A DNA stretch of 12,930 nucleotides from Acholeplasmatales bacterium (GCA_017388605.1 JAFPIE010000253.1:1-12930), one strand, 5' to 3'; counted from the stretch's first letter, positions 1-7,806 are shown. Numbers and translations: made by a program. Notes: generated by a model from the sequence alone, not told the origin.

Positions 1-26
1 AGAAAGAAAGAAAAAAGAAAGGAAAT

Positions 27-899
27 CTATTCCTCTTCTTTGATCCGTGCACCACAGTATCTACATTCAATAGCCTTTTTAGCTATTCTTTTACCACAAT
101 ATGGACAGTGAAATACTTCTGCCTTTCTTTTTTGAGCTACTATTTTCTCTTCAGCTTCTTTATTCTTTTCTAGCTCATCATAAAATATAATTAAATCTTC
201 CTCATCGATACGACCATCATTGTTTTGATCTTTGACAAAAGCAATAGTCTCTAAGAAATTTAATCTTAATATAATACCCAAAAATAAATAAATCCCTCCA
301 AAAAAGATAAGAAGGCCCAAATACAAGGAATCCTTAGGCTCGGACTTGTTTGCCATCATTAATAATATAAAACCAAAAACAATACCAATGGAGCCTAAAA
401 TAATCAAGAATCTTGTTCCATTTTTATTATCCTTTAGGTTTCTCTTAATTCGATCTATGGTTTCTTTATCCTTTTCAAAATCAAATTTAGTTCTAGACTG
501 TCCTCTAAATAAATGTGCCGTTGGAATTATTAAGAATGTAAATAGGACATATGCAATTAATTGGTATAATGCAATTGGCCATGTAAGTATATTTAATACA
601 TGGATATAACTTAAGAATAACAAAATAAATAAAATGGCCGTATGAAATATGGACATAAAGCAGAAAAACGAAGGTCTTGAATCTGGATCCACTTCAACAT
701 AATCAGATTCATTATTCGTTGATGATGATATAGAAGATAATGGACTTGTATAGCTGCTGCTAGATGAATAATCTCTAGAAGAATGACTACTACTACCACT
801 ACTACCATTACTACTGCTTTTTGAGGTATGCCCTCCGTGAAAGCCACCATTAGTATTACTGCGATTATTGGAACTATGTCCTCCGTGAAAGCCTACCAT
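27..899 (-). CDS. Four-TM membrane protein with His/Gly/Ser-rich N-terminus, EF-hand-like loop and C-terminal zinc ribbon
   Basis: I do not recognise this 290-residue protein as a named family; its function is unknown. Residues 1-65 are low complexity (Ser, Gly, Asn, His) and contain a duplicated GFHGGH motif near residues 3-8 and 19-24. Four hydrophobic segments follow, at about 82-104, 107-130, 163-183 and 192-212. Residues 224-235 (DQNNDGRIDEED) match a calcium-binding EF-hand loop, with acidic or Asn side chains at positions 1, 3, 5, 9 and 12. A charged stretch (240-262) leads to a CPYC...CRYC zinc ribbon (C265, C268, C279, C282). Four TM segments would put both tails on the same side, presumably the cytoplasm. 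The ATG at 897-899 is preceded by GAGAGGTG. It lies downstream of galE on the same strand, but a terminator and a separate -10 box separate them. Zinc and calcium binding are inferred from motifs only. Confidence is high that it is a gene, low for its role. Confidence 0.85.
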   Translation of the reverse strand: MVGFHGGHSSNNRSNTNGGFHGGHTSKSSSNGSSGSSSHSSRDYSSSSSYTSPLSSISSSTNNESDYVEVDPDSRPSFFCFMSIFHTAILFILLFLSYIHVLNILTWPIALYQLIAYVLFTFLIIPTAHLFRGQSRTKFDFEKDKETIDRIKRNLKDNKNGTRFLIILGSIGIVFGFILLMMANKSEPKDSLYLGLLIFFGGIYLFLGIILRLNFLETIAFVKDQNNDGRIDEEDLIIFYDELEKNKEAEEKIVAQKRKAEVFHCPYCGKRIAKKAIECRYCGARIKEEE

Positions 900-928
900 A
901 AAAACACCTCTCGCCTCAATTCTTAAAC

Positions 929-957
929 ATTATACTATAGAAAGTAAAAAATAAAAA
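929..957 (-). promoter_or_regulatory. Candidate promoter of the zinc-ribbon membrane protein gene
   Basis: A perfect TATAAT -10 box (929-934 on the minus strand) lies 30 bp before the start codon. The -35 position (about 952-957, TTTTTA) is poor and falls in the U-tract of the galE terminator. Only the -10 is convincing. Confidence 0.4.
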
Positions 958-975
958 GCCCACAAAGTGTGAGCT
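945..975 (-). terminator. Rho-independent terminator of galE
   Basis: On the minus strand an 8-bp stem AGCTCACA / TGTGGGCT (one G-U pair, loop CTT) begins 9 nt after the galE stop codon and is followed by a T-rich tract (TTTTTATTTTTT). This is a standard intrinsic terminator, so the next gene to the left should depend on its own promoter. Confidence 0.85.
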
Positions 976-984
976 TATTTATCA

Positions 985-2004
985 TTACTTCTTAAATCCA
1001 TTAGGATTCATAGATTGCCATCTCCATAAATCACGGCACATATCGGCTAAAGTCTTTTCAGCCTTCCAGCCTAAAATCTTATATGCTTTATCTGCATTGG
1101 CATAAGATTCAGGTAAATCACCAGCTCTTGCTTCGCCATATTCATATTTAAGCTTTAGATTATTAACCTTCTCAAATGTTGTAACAATTTCTGTTACAGA
1201 ATATGGTGTACCAGTACCTAAATTGAATACCTCAACACCCTTCATACCAAATACATAGTCAATAGCCTTTACATGGCCCTTAGCTAAATCTACAACATGA
1301 ATGTAGTCTCTTCTACAAGTACCATCAGGAGTAGGATAATTCTTTCCAAAGATAGTTAAATGGTCTCTTCTACCTACTGCAACCTGAGCTACATATGGCA
1401 TTAGGTTGTTAGGGATACCCTGAGGGTCTTCACCAATAAGTCCAGATTCATGAGCACCAATTGGGTTAAAGTATCTTAAAAGAACAACACCCATATTTGG
1501 ATTTGCCTTTGCGGTATCCTCTAGGATTTGCTCCATCATAACCTTTGTCCAGCCATATGGATTTGTACATGTTCCTCTTTTCATTTCCTCTGTGTAAGGA
1601 ACCTTATTATCCTCACCATATACAGTTGCACTAGATGAGAAAATAATATTTTCTACATTAAACTTCTTCATTGTTTCAAGTAATGTTAATGTTGTATCAA
1701 TATTATTTCTATAATATGCAACTGGCATCTTTACAGATTCACCAACAGCCTTTAAGCCTGCAAAATGAATAACTGCATCAATTTTATTTTCACTAAATAT
1801 TTTCTCTAAAGCTACCTTATCTGCAACATCTGCTTCATAAAGCTTTACCTTTTTTCCTGTAATCTTCTCTACTCTTCTAATGGATTCAGGACAGCTATTA
1901 CGATAGTTATCAACAACAACGACATCATATCCTGAATTTAATAATTCAACGGCTGTATGTGAGCCGATATAGCCAGCACCTCCGGCAAGTAAAATTGTTT
2001 TCAT
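985..2004 (-). CDS. galE: UDP-glucose 4-epimerase GalE
   Basis: GalE interconverts UDP-glucose and UDP-galactose in the cytoplasm (Leloir pathway; supplies UDP-galactose for envelope glycans). At 339 residues it is full length (E. coli GalE has 338). The N-terminal Rossmann fold shows the NAD motif GGAGYIG (8-14) followed by VVDN. The short-chain dehydrogenase catalytic set is present: the Ser-rich FSSSATVYG strand (122-130, catalytic S125) and the Tyr-Lys pair YGWTK (Y150, K154). RYFNPIGAHESG and the RDYIHV segment are typical of GalE proper rather than other SDR epimerases. The ATG at 2002-2004 follows GAGGTG at 2015-2020. No other Leloir gene (galK, galT) is adjacent, and terminators on both sides make it monocistronic, so housekeeping glycan-precursor supply is as likely as galactose catabolism. 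Confidence 0.97.
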   Translation of the reverse strand: MKTILLAGGAGYIGSHTAVELLNSGYDVVVVDNYRNSCPESIRRVEKITGKKVKLYEADVADKVALEKIFSENKIDAVIHFAGLKAVGESVKMPVAYYRNNIDTTLTLLETMKKFNVENIIFSSSATVYGEDNKVPYTEEMKRGTCTNPYGWTKVMMEQILEDTAKANPNMGVVLLRYFNPIGAHESGLIGEDPQGIPNNLMPYVAQVAVGRRDHLTIFGKNYPTPDGTCRRDYIHVVDLAKGHVKAIDYVFGMKGVEVFNLGTGTPYSVTEIVTTFEKVNNLKLKYEYGEARAGDLPESYANADKAYKILGWKAEKTLADMCRDLWRWQSMNPNGFKK

Positions 2005-2027
2005 ATTCTTTGTTCACCTCAATTCAT

Positions 2028-2055
2028 ATTCTATCACACTTTCTTCTTTTTTCAA
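2028..2055 (-). promoter_or_regulatory. Probable sigma-A promoter of galE
   Basis: On the minus strand TTGAAA (-35, 2050-2055) and TAGAAT (-10, 2028-2033) are 16 bp apart. The implied transcription start, near 2021, leaves a leader of less than 20 nt that opens almost at the ribosome binding site GAGGTG. A 6-3-6 inverted repeat ACGAAA(N3)TTTCGT lies just upstream at 2063-2077. Confidence 0.6.
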
Positions 2056-2100
2056 TGAATTTACGAAAATATTTCGTTTCTGAAAACACTTTAAAACGAG

Positions 2101-2131
2101 AAAAAAAGAACCAGTAAAATTTACTGATTCT
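2101..2131 (-). terminator. Rho-independent terminator of the ABC exporter operon
   Basis: Minus-strand stem AGAATCAGTA / TACTGGTTCT (10 bp with one G-U pair, 5-nt A/T loop) followed by seven T residues, 8 nt after the exporter stop codon. It isolates galE from the exporter operon. Confidence 0.88.
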
Positions 2132-2139
2132 TATCTTTG

Positions 2140-5100
2140 TTATTCGGTTCTTAACGCAACCACAGGGTCCTTCTTTGCAGCACTTGATGCTGGGATTAAG
2201 CCTGCAATCATAGTTAATACAATACTGATAGCAATCATTAGAACTGCTTGATACCATGGTAGAGATGCGATTGTATAAACTCCAACAATAGAGCCTAAAA
2301 TTACATTGATTAAAAGACTTAATAGATATGTAATTACAATACCTAAAACACCTGCACTGAAGCCAATGATAAGTGTTTCTGCATTGAATAGATGAGATAC
2401 ATCCTTCTTTCTACCACCAAGAGCACGAATGACACCAATCTCCTTGATTCTTTCTACAACAGATACATAAGTAATAATACCAATCATTACGGTAGATACA
2501 ACTAAGGATAATGCGGTAAATGCGATTAACGCATAGGTAATAATTTGAATTAATGTATTAACTAAGGTAATGATAATACCAATCATATCCGTATATTTAA
2601 TCTTTAAGGAATCATCTATAGTTAATATAGATAAATCATCAAGCTTATTACCAATAACCTTTAATTCAATCATTTGGGCAATGGTAAGAGGATCCTGACT
2701 AAAATCAGCAGATACTGCAGATAAGGAGCCATCCTCATTTAAAATATATAAATCTGAAATATAACCAGATACATCACTATCTCCTAAATTTGTTGTATCA
2801 ATGTATTTAGATACATCATTACCATGTAAATAGGAAACTACAGTACCATTCTTTTCTTCTTCTGTATAGTCTACATAATAATACTTAACACCAGTATCCT
2901 TAGTATCCTTATAATAGAAATCAATACCAGAATAATCATCTAATGTAATAATCTTAGTATCATAATCTACCTTAACCTTAGATAAATCTAGATTACCTAA
3001 GCCTGCCATATCAATATATAAGCCTAAGGTATTTAATGTATATTCATTACCTGCAATAGTATAGGTTGGATTCTTTACAACATTTGCATAGGAATATGGA
3101 TCCGCCTCAGCATACAAATTCTTTAAATCTGCATCCTCAACCTTTGTTGTTTTCACTGTATATTGCTTATTATTATTTGCATCTAGGATAGGATTACCTA
3201 ATGCATCTGTAACAAGTACATATTCATCATGGTAGAAGGCATCTTCCTCTTCTACATAATAATATCTTTCATAGCCATTTCTTGTGGCCATTACATTTCC
3301 ATCCTTATCTAATGCAAGCTTATAATAGGATTCATTTTGTACCTTCATGACATATTTATTATCTCCCTCAGAATTCTTATAGGTATATAAATAGCCACCA
3401 AATCTTGTATTATTATCCTTATCCTTTACAACCTCAAGATTGTCATAATAAATATTGGATGTTTCAAACTCATCACCAAATAAAATATAGGATCCTAAGG
3501 AATATGCATTAATGGAATAATTATTTGCAACCTCAACCTGTCCATCAATAAAGAAGGAATCACCAATCTTATCCGCAAGCTTCTTGTAGAATGCTGCATC
3601 ATCTGTTTCTTTATTTAATACAAGCTTATACTGATTTCCATTAAAATCTAGTGCATACTTATCGGTAGATAAATCTACAGAATAAAATGCCTTTGTGGAT
3701 TTATCATAGTAATAATAAGAAATGATATCATTACCCTTTTCATCCTTTACTGCAGATTCATAATATCCATCATTATTCTGCTTATACAAGTTTATTGCAT
3801 TATCCTCATTCCATACATCTAAATAGCCTGTCAATAAATCCTTTTGTTCGAATGTAGATGTATAGAATTCAATCGTTGTAGGGAATTCAGCACCACCTAA
3901 AGCTGCCTGACTATAAGTAGATACCTGCTTAGAGCCAGATTGAGCACCTAAGAATTGGGAAATATAAGACATAATGGAGGAACCAGATGCTGTTAAATAA
4001 TACTTTTCTAAAGATGTAGATGCATTACCATCAAATCTAAAATTATAACCGATTTCTACATTATATAAAGTGCCCTCTTGATCCTTAGCAGATGCAACAA
4101 CACTAGAGCCTAGGTTTTGCTCTCTCATGTACTTTGTTAATGCCTCTGTATAATATAGGCCACCAGAGGACATAGCGCCATAGGAATGGTCATCCTTTAA
4201 TCTTAATACACATTTAACATTTAAATCCACACTACCTGCATCACTAAATGCGGCTCTTCTATAATTCGCATATTCGTTTCCAGCCTCATTATTTAAGGTA
4301 CCATCCGCATAAGCACTTGCATAGAATTTATCACCTAAATCATCATCCGCTGTACCACTTGTATATACAGTATCATTTGGATACCAGGTAAATTTCTTTT
4401 TTGCAAGCTCTTCATAGCTTAAGGTATTTGGAATATCTAAAATAGGATTATCTACATATAATTCACTATTTCCAACTCTATAGCAATAATTTAAGAATTG
4501 CTCCTGAGAGAAATATCCATATTCAGCAAGCTCTAAGTCATTTAATGTATTTGAATTCTTACTTGCAACCGCAATTAAGGAGGTTTTATCCTCAAAAACA
4601 TCCTCTAATGTCATACCATCCTCTAGATATAAAACGTCATACATATCTCCAATGTATTTTGCATTAGATGGAGCCTCTGTCATAACTGTTACTGAGGAAA
4701 TCATTGCAGAATAATCTTTGAATTCCTCAACATTATTTAATACAGAAGCATAGGTTGCTTGAATAGCGGCAACACTCATTTTATGTGTCTTACCATCTGC
4801 AGTTTTGAAATCCGTATAAATATTTGGCGCAATTTGATAGCCATAATCATACTGAATTAATTCTGCATAATTCTTAGGCATTGCCTCCAAAAAATCCATA
4901 TATTCCTTAGTAATCTCATTTGTAGAGGTTACACCATTCATATTATATAATGTACGAACCAAAGAGGAGATGAATAGCTTTGAGCGGTCATGCTCTGGGT
5001 TAACCTCTTCTGTATTCGACATTAATCCACCACCAAGTAGATTTGTATAATCTAGGGTTGAGGATGATATAGCAACTGGGTAGCCTGCAAGCATATCATT

Positions 5101-6033
5101 TTGAAGCTCAGCAATATAGCCTTGGACACCATTAGAAACAGCAAGTACCGTTGAAACACCAACAATACCAATACATCCAGCTAAGGCTACCATGAAGGTT
5201 CTTTTGAACTTAGAGCGAAGATTTCTTGCAGAAAGCTTAAATGCTGTCCAAAGGCTCATCTTAGCTCTTTCCTTTTTCTTCTTCACCTCTGCCTCATAGC
5301 CTAATTCCTCTTCAGCCTTTTGTAATTCTAGAAGCTCCTTTTTCTCATCCTCTACAGCAAAAGGATTCGAATCCTCTATAACCTCGCCATCCAAAAATTT
5401 TACAATTCTTGTAGAATACTTATAGGCTAAATCAGGGTTATGTGTAACCATGATTACTAATCTTTCTTGAGCAATTTCTTTAATTAAATCCATAATTTGG
5501 ATAGATGTTTCTGTATCAAGTGCTCCAGTTGGCTCATCCGCAAGCAAAATTTCAGGTTCATTTACTAAAGCTCTTGCGATAGCAACTCTTTGACACTGTC
5601 CACCAGACATCTGATTTGGATGCTTATAATATTGGCCTTGAAGTCCTACACGGTCTAATGCTCTTTTCGCTCTTGCGATTCTTTCTTGCTTGGAAATACC
5701 AGCTATAGTTAAGGCAAGCTCAACATTACCTAATACCGTTTGGTGAGGAATTAAATTATAGCTTTGGAAAATGAAACCAATTCTATGGTTTCTATAAATA
5801 TCCCAATCATGTCCTTCAAATTCCTTTGTACTTCTTCCGCCGATTACTAAATCACCAGAGGTATATTGATCAAGCCCTCCAATGATATTTAATAAGGTTG
5901 TCTTACCACAGCCTGATGGACCTAATATAGATACAAATTCATTCTTACGGAAGCATAAATTAACTCCCTTTAATGCTTCAACTGTAATATCTGCAACATA
6001 ATAATTCTTTTTAATATTTTCTAATCTTAACAT
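2140..6033 (-). CDS. MacB/FtsX-type ABC exporter, ATPase fused to permease with giant extracellular domain
   Basis: This 1297-residue protein joins a LolD/MacB-class ATPase to an FtsX-family permease. The ATPase (1-225) has Walker A GPSGCGKTT (38-46), Q-loop Q90, signature MSGGQ (142-146), Walker B ILLADE (162-167) and switch H198, so it should hydrolyse ATP. A charged linker (225-258) leads to TM1 (about 279-301). An outside domain of about 840 residues follows (305-1148), rich in Tyr, Asp and Asn and with degenerate internal repeats. Three more TM segments (about 1160-1192, 1219-1247, 1257-1282) carry the FtsX-type loop VVERIKEIGVIRALG. MacB's periplasmic domain is far smaller. Such proteins work as dimers and use ATP for mechanical work outside the membrane (peptide, antibiotic or lipoprotein handling); the substrate is not visible. 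It starts 2 bp after the marR stop codon, with its GGAGG (6041-6045) inside the end of marR, so the two are cotranscribed. MarR control suggests induction by a small molecule or envelope stress. Confidence 0.93.
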   Translation of the reverse strand: MLRLENIKKNYYVADITVEALKGVNLCFRKNEFVSILGPSGCGKTTLLNIIGGLDQYTSGDLVIGGRSTKEFEGHDWDIYRNHRIGFIFQSYNLIPHQTVLGNVELALTIAGISKQERIARAKRALDRVGLQGQYYKHPNQMSGGQCQRVAIARALVNEPEILLADEPTGALDTETSIQIMDLIKEIAQERLVIMVTHNPDLAYKYSTRIVKFLDGEVIEDSNPFAVEDEKKELLELQKAEEELGYEAEVKKKKERAKMSLWTAFKLSARNLRSKFKRTFMVALAGCIGIVGVSTVLAVSNGVQGYIAELQNDMLAGYPVAISSSTLDYTNLLGGGLMSNTEEVNPEHDRSKLFISSLVRTLYNMNGVTSTNEITKEYMDFLEAMPKNYAELIQYDYGYQIAPNIYTDFKTADGKTHKMSVAAIQATYASVLNNVEEFKDYSAMISSVTVMTEAPSNAKYIGDMYDVLYLEDGMTLEDVFEDKTSLIAVASKNSNTLNDLELAEYGYFSQEQFLNYCYRVGNSELYVDNPILDIPNTLSYEELAKKKFTWYPNDTVYTSGTADDDLGDKFYASAYADGTLNNEAGNEYANYRRAAFSDAGSVDLNVKCVLRLKDDHSYGAMSSGGLYYTEALTKYMREQNLGSSVVASAKDQEGTLYNVEIGYNFRFDGNASTSLEKYYLTASGSSIMSYISQFLGAQSGSKQVSTYSQAALGGAEFPTTIEFYTSTFEQKDLLTGYLDVWNEDNAINLYKQNNDGYYESAVKDEKGNDIISYYYYDKSTKAFYSVDLSTDKYALDFNGNQYKLVLNKETDDAAFYKKLADKIGDSFFIDGQVEVANNYSINAYSLGSYILFGDEFETSNIYYDNLEVVKDKDNNTRFGGYLYTYKNSEGDNKYVMKVQNESYYKLALDKDGNVMATRNGYERYYYVEEEDAFYHDEYVLVTDALGNPILDANNNKQYTVKTTKVEDADLKNLYAEADPYSYANVVKNPTYTIAGNEYTLNTLGLYIDMAGLGNLDLSKVKVDYDTKIITLDDYSGIDFYYKDTKDTGVKYYYVDYTEEEKNGTVVSYLHGNDVSKYIDTTNLGDSDVSGYISDLYILNEDGSLSAVSADFSQDPLTIAQMIELKVIGNKLDDLSILTIDDSLKIKYTDMIGIIITLVNTLIQIITYALIAFTALSLVVSTVMIGIITYVSVVERIKEIGVIRALGGRKKDVSHLFNAETLIIGFSAGVLGIVITYLLSLLINVILGSIVGVYTIASLPWYQAVLMIAISIVLTMIAGLIPASSAAKKDPVVALRTE

Positions 6034-6035
6034 GT

Positions 6036-6482
6036 TTAAACCTCCTCATTACAGCAAGGAGTAACATCCACTAATACATCCTTGATTTTTAATAGTGTTG
6101 TAATAAAACGATCAATTTCATCTGTGCCGATTTCATCAATTAATCGCATTACAATCTTTAAAGAATATTGAACCATTTTTTCTCCAAGCTCATTACCCTT
6201 ATCCGTTAGGCTAATAATATTAACTCTTTCATCCTCCATAGATGTCTTCCTGTTTACAAGTCCTCTTTCCTCCATTTTTTGAATCAAGCTTGTAATTCTT
6301 GCTTTTGAAACATTCATTTTTTCAGCAAGTTCCTTTTGGGATACCTCTTTTACATGATGATACATATATACTAAGATAAATCCCATACCAGATTCAGCTC
6401 CAGTAAATGGCTTTTGAAGGCTTGAAAATTTACATTCACGGAATTGATTTAAATAGTCTAATGCTTTTTCTTCCTTTGTCAT
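6036..6482 (-). CDS. MarR-family transcriptional repressor
   Basis: This 148-residue winged-helix protein has the MarR layout: helical N-terminus, HTH at about residues 46-75 (VSQKELAEKMNVSKARITSLIQKM), and a wing with the conserved D-x-R (EDERVNIISLTDKG, 83-96), then C-terminal dimerisation helices. MarR proteins bind inverted repeats as dimers and release DNA on binding phenolic or other ligands, or on cysteine oxidation. A CC pair (C143, C144) sits near the C-terminus and could sense oxidation or metal; that is inference. The ATG at 6480-6482 follows GAGGTG at 6492-6497. The gene leads the exporter operon, and a perfect inverted repeat (6506-6522) lies between promoter and start codon, so autorepression is likely. 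Confidence 0.93.
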   Translation of the reverse strand: MTKEEKALDYLNQFRECKFSSLQKPFTGAESGMGFILVYMYHHVKEVSQKELAEKMNVSKARITSLIQKMEERGLVNRKTSMEDERVNIISLTDKGNELGEKMVQYSLKIVMRLIDEIGTDEIDRFITTLLKIKDVLVDVTPCCNEEV

Positions 6483-6505
6483 ATTTCAAATCACCTCTAA
6501 AATAA

Positions 6506-6522
6506 AGTTAACCTAGTTAACT
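6506..6522. promoter_or_regulatory. Probable MarR operator, perfect inverted repeat
   Basis: AGTTAAC-CTA-GTTAACT is a 7-3-7 perfect inverted repeat just downstream of the expected transcription start (about 6527) of the marR-exporter operon. Its position would let a bound repressor block transcription. A 10-bp direct copy of its right side, GTTAACTAAT, recurs exactly 50 bp away (6516-6525 and 6566-6575), placing a second site upstream of the -35 box. Confidence 0.7.
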
Positions 6523-6533
6523 AATACGTATAT

Positions 6534-6561
6534 ATTATATACATATTCTAGCAATAGTCAA
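6534..6561 (-). promoter_or_regulatory. Promoter of the marR-exporter operon
   Basis: On the minus strand TTGACT (6556-6561) and TATAAT (6534-6539) are separated by 16 bp, a near-consensus sigma-A promoter. It lies between the operator repeat (6506-6522) and the second GTTAACTAAT copy (6566-6575). Confidence 0.8.
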
Positions 6562-6584
6562 CGGGGTTAACTAATTTTTTCGTG

Positions 6585-6621
6585 AAAAAAATATGGAACC
6601 GCAATGTAAAACGGTTCCATA
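6585..6621 (-). terminator. Rho-independent terminator of the MsmK-like ATPase gene
   Basis: Minus-strand perfect 10-bp stem TATGGAACCG / CGGTTCCATA with a 10-nt loop, followed by a run of T (6585-6591 on the plus strand as A), 24 nt after the stop codon. Confidence 0.9.
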
Positions 6622-6645
6622 GCTTTTTAAATGTTTTATAAGCTT

Positions 6646-7806
6646 TTAGATATCTAAATCGTCATCATCAACGAATGCATGCTTAGAGTTCTCATTAATA
6701 ACTTCTTCAGTATCTGGATCGAATAGATGAATATGATCAAAATCTAACCATAGCTTAAATGGCTGACCTGGAGCAATATCATCTCTACAAGGAACTGCAG
6801 CAACGACCTGATCTCCATCTACTGTAGTGTAAACGTTAGTTTCACCACCAAGTAATTCAGAGATTTCAGCTGTGATATCTAATCTTGAGAATTGATCCCA
6901 CTTAGCCATCATTTCCTTATTTTGATTATCGTATACATCCTCTGGACGAATACCTAAGATAACCTCACGATTTTCATATCCTAATTCTCTTGGAATCTCA
7001 AGCTTAGATTCAGGAATACGGAATGTAAATTTATTCTTTGTTGTAGTAAATGTTCCATTATCATGAAGCATACCATGAATGAAGTTCATAGGAGGTTGAC
7101 CAATAAATCCAGCTACGAATACATTTGCAGGCTTTTCATATACCTCTCTTGGAGTACCAACCTGTTGGATTCTACCATCCTTCATAACGACAATCTTTGT
7201 ACCCATTGTCATAGCCTCAGTTTGGTCATGTGTTACATAAATTGTAGTACAGCCTAATCTCTTATGAAGTTTAATTAATTCGCCACGCATGGTAACACGA
7301 AGCTTTGCATCAAGGTTAGATAAAGGCTCATCCATTAAGAATACCTTAGCATTTCTAACGATAGCTCTACCTAAAGCAACTCTTTGACACTGACCACCAG
7401 AAAGCTGTCTTGGGTAACGGTTTAAGAATGGTACTAAACCTAATGTTTCTGCTGCCTTACCAACAAGCTGATCAATTTCTTTTCTTGGCATATGACGTAA
7501 TTGTAAACCAAATGCCATATTATTATATACAGTCATATGAGGATATAACGCATAAGACTGGAATACCATAGCGATATCTCTATCTCTAGGATTAACGTCA
7601 TTCATTCTTTCACCATCGATGATTAAATCACCAGATGTAATATCTTCAAGTCCAGCAATCATACGTAATGTAGTTGACTTACCACATCCAGAAGGTCCAA
7701 CAAATACAACAAATTCCTCATCTTCGATGTGTAAATTAAAATCAAATACTGCCTGGACACCATTTGGATAAATTTTGTTAATGTTAATTAAATCTAATGT
7801 CGCCAT
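6646..7806 (-). CDS. MsmK/UgpC-like ATPase of carbohydrate ABC importers (CUT1 type)
   Basis: This protein energises sugar uptake by docking on CUT1 permeases at the inner face of the membrane. Starting at the ATG at 7804-7806 it has 386 residues, the usual MsmK/MalK/UgpC length. That start is chosen because AGGAGG (7817-7822) precedes it and MATLDLININKIYP aligns with the family start; an upstream in-frame ATG adds 25 atypical residues and lies over the promoter. Visible are Walker A GPSGCGKST (37-45), Q83, LSGGQ (135-139), Walker B VFLMDE (155-160), D-loop SNLDAKLR and H193, then an OB/TOBE domain (about 240-375) with GIRPEDVYD. The C-terminus is acidic (DDDDLDI). No permease or binding protein is nearby, so it may be a shared ATPase like streptococcal MsmK. 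The sugar cannot be told from this gene. The upstream region has a cre-like site and a palindrome. Confidence 0.93.
   Translation of the reverse strand: MATLDLININKIYPNGVQAVFDFNLHIEDEEFVVFVGPSGCGKSTTLRMIAGLEDITSGDLIIDGERMNDVNPRDRDIAMVFQSYALYPHMTVYNNMAFGLQLRHMPRKEIDQLVGKAAETLGLVPFLNRYPRQLSGGQCQRVALGRAIVRNAKVFLMDEPLSNLDAKLRVTMRGELIKLHKRLGCTTIYVTHDQTEAMTMGTKIVVMKDGRIQQVGTPREVYEKPANVFVAGFIGQPPMNFIHGMLHDNGTFTTTKNKFTFRIPESKLEIPRELGYENREVILGIRPEDVYDNQNKEMMAKWDQFSRLDITAEISELLGGETNVYTTVDGDQVVAAVPCRDDIAPGQPFKLWLDFDHIHLFDPDTEEVINENSKHAFVDDDDLDI

Noticed and set aside
1..26. Purine-rich AG tract at the left edge
   Set aside because: On the minus strand it is a T/C-rich tail after the stop codon but has no hairpin within the window; too little sequence to call a terminator.
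346..609. Open frame on the plus strand of 87 codons
   Set aside because: Lies antisense inside the zinc-ribbon membrane protein gene, without a ribosome binding site or protein-like composition.
611..850. Second minus-strand frame in the Ser-rich region
   Set aside because: A shifted frame of the low-complexity 5' end of the same gene; its Val-rich run is the frame-shifted Ser repeat.
912..2023. Shared GAATTGAGG before both galE and the zinc-ribbon protein gene
   Set aside because: Short, contains Shine-Dalgarno-like bases, and could arise by chance; no spacing relation to the promoters.
2024..2257. 77-codon minus-strand frame across the end of the exporter gene and its terminator
   Set aside because: Shadow of the exporter's 3' end, running through the terminator; no start signal.
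7063..7257. 64-codon plus-strand frame
   Set aside because: Antisense to the well-supported sugar ATPase gene, with no promoter or ribosome binding site.
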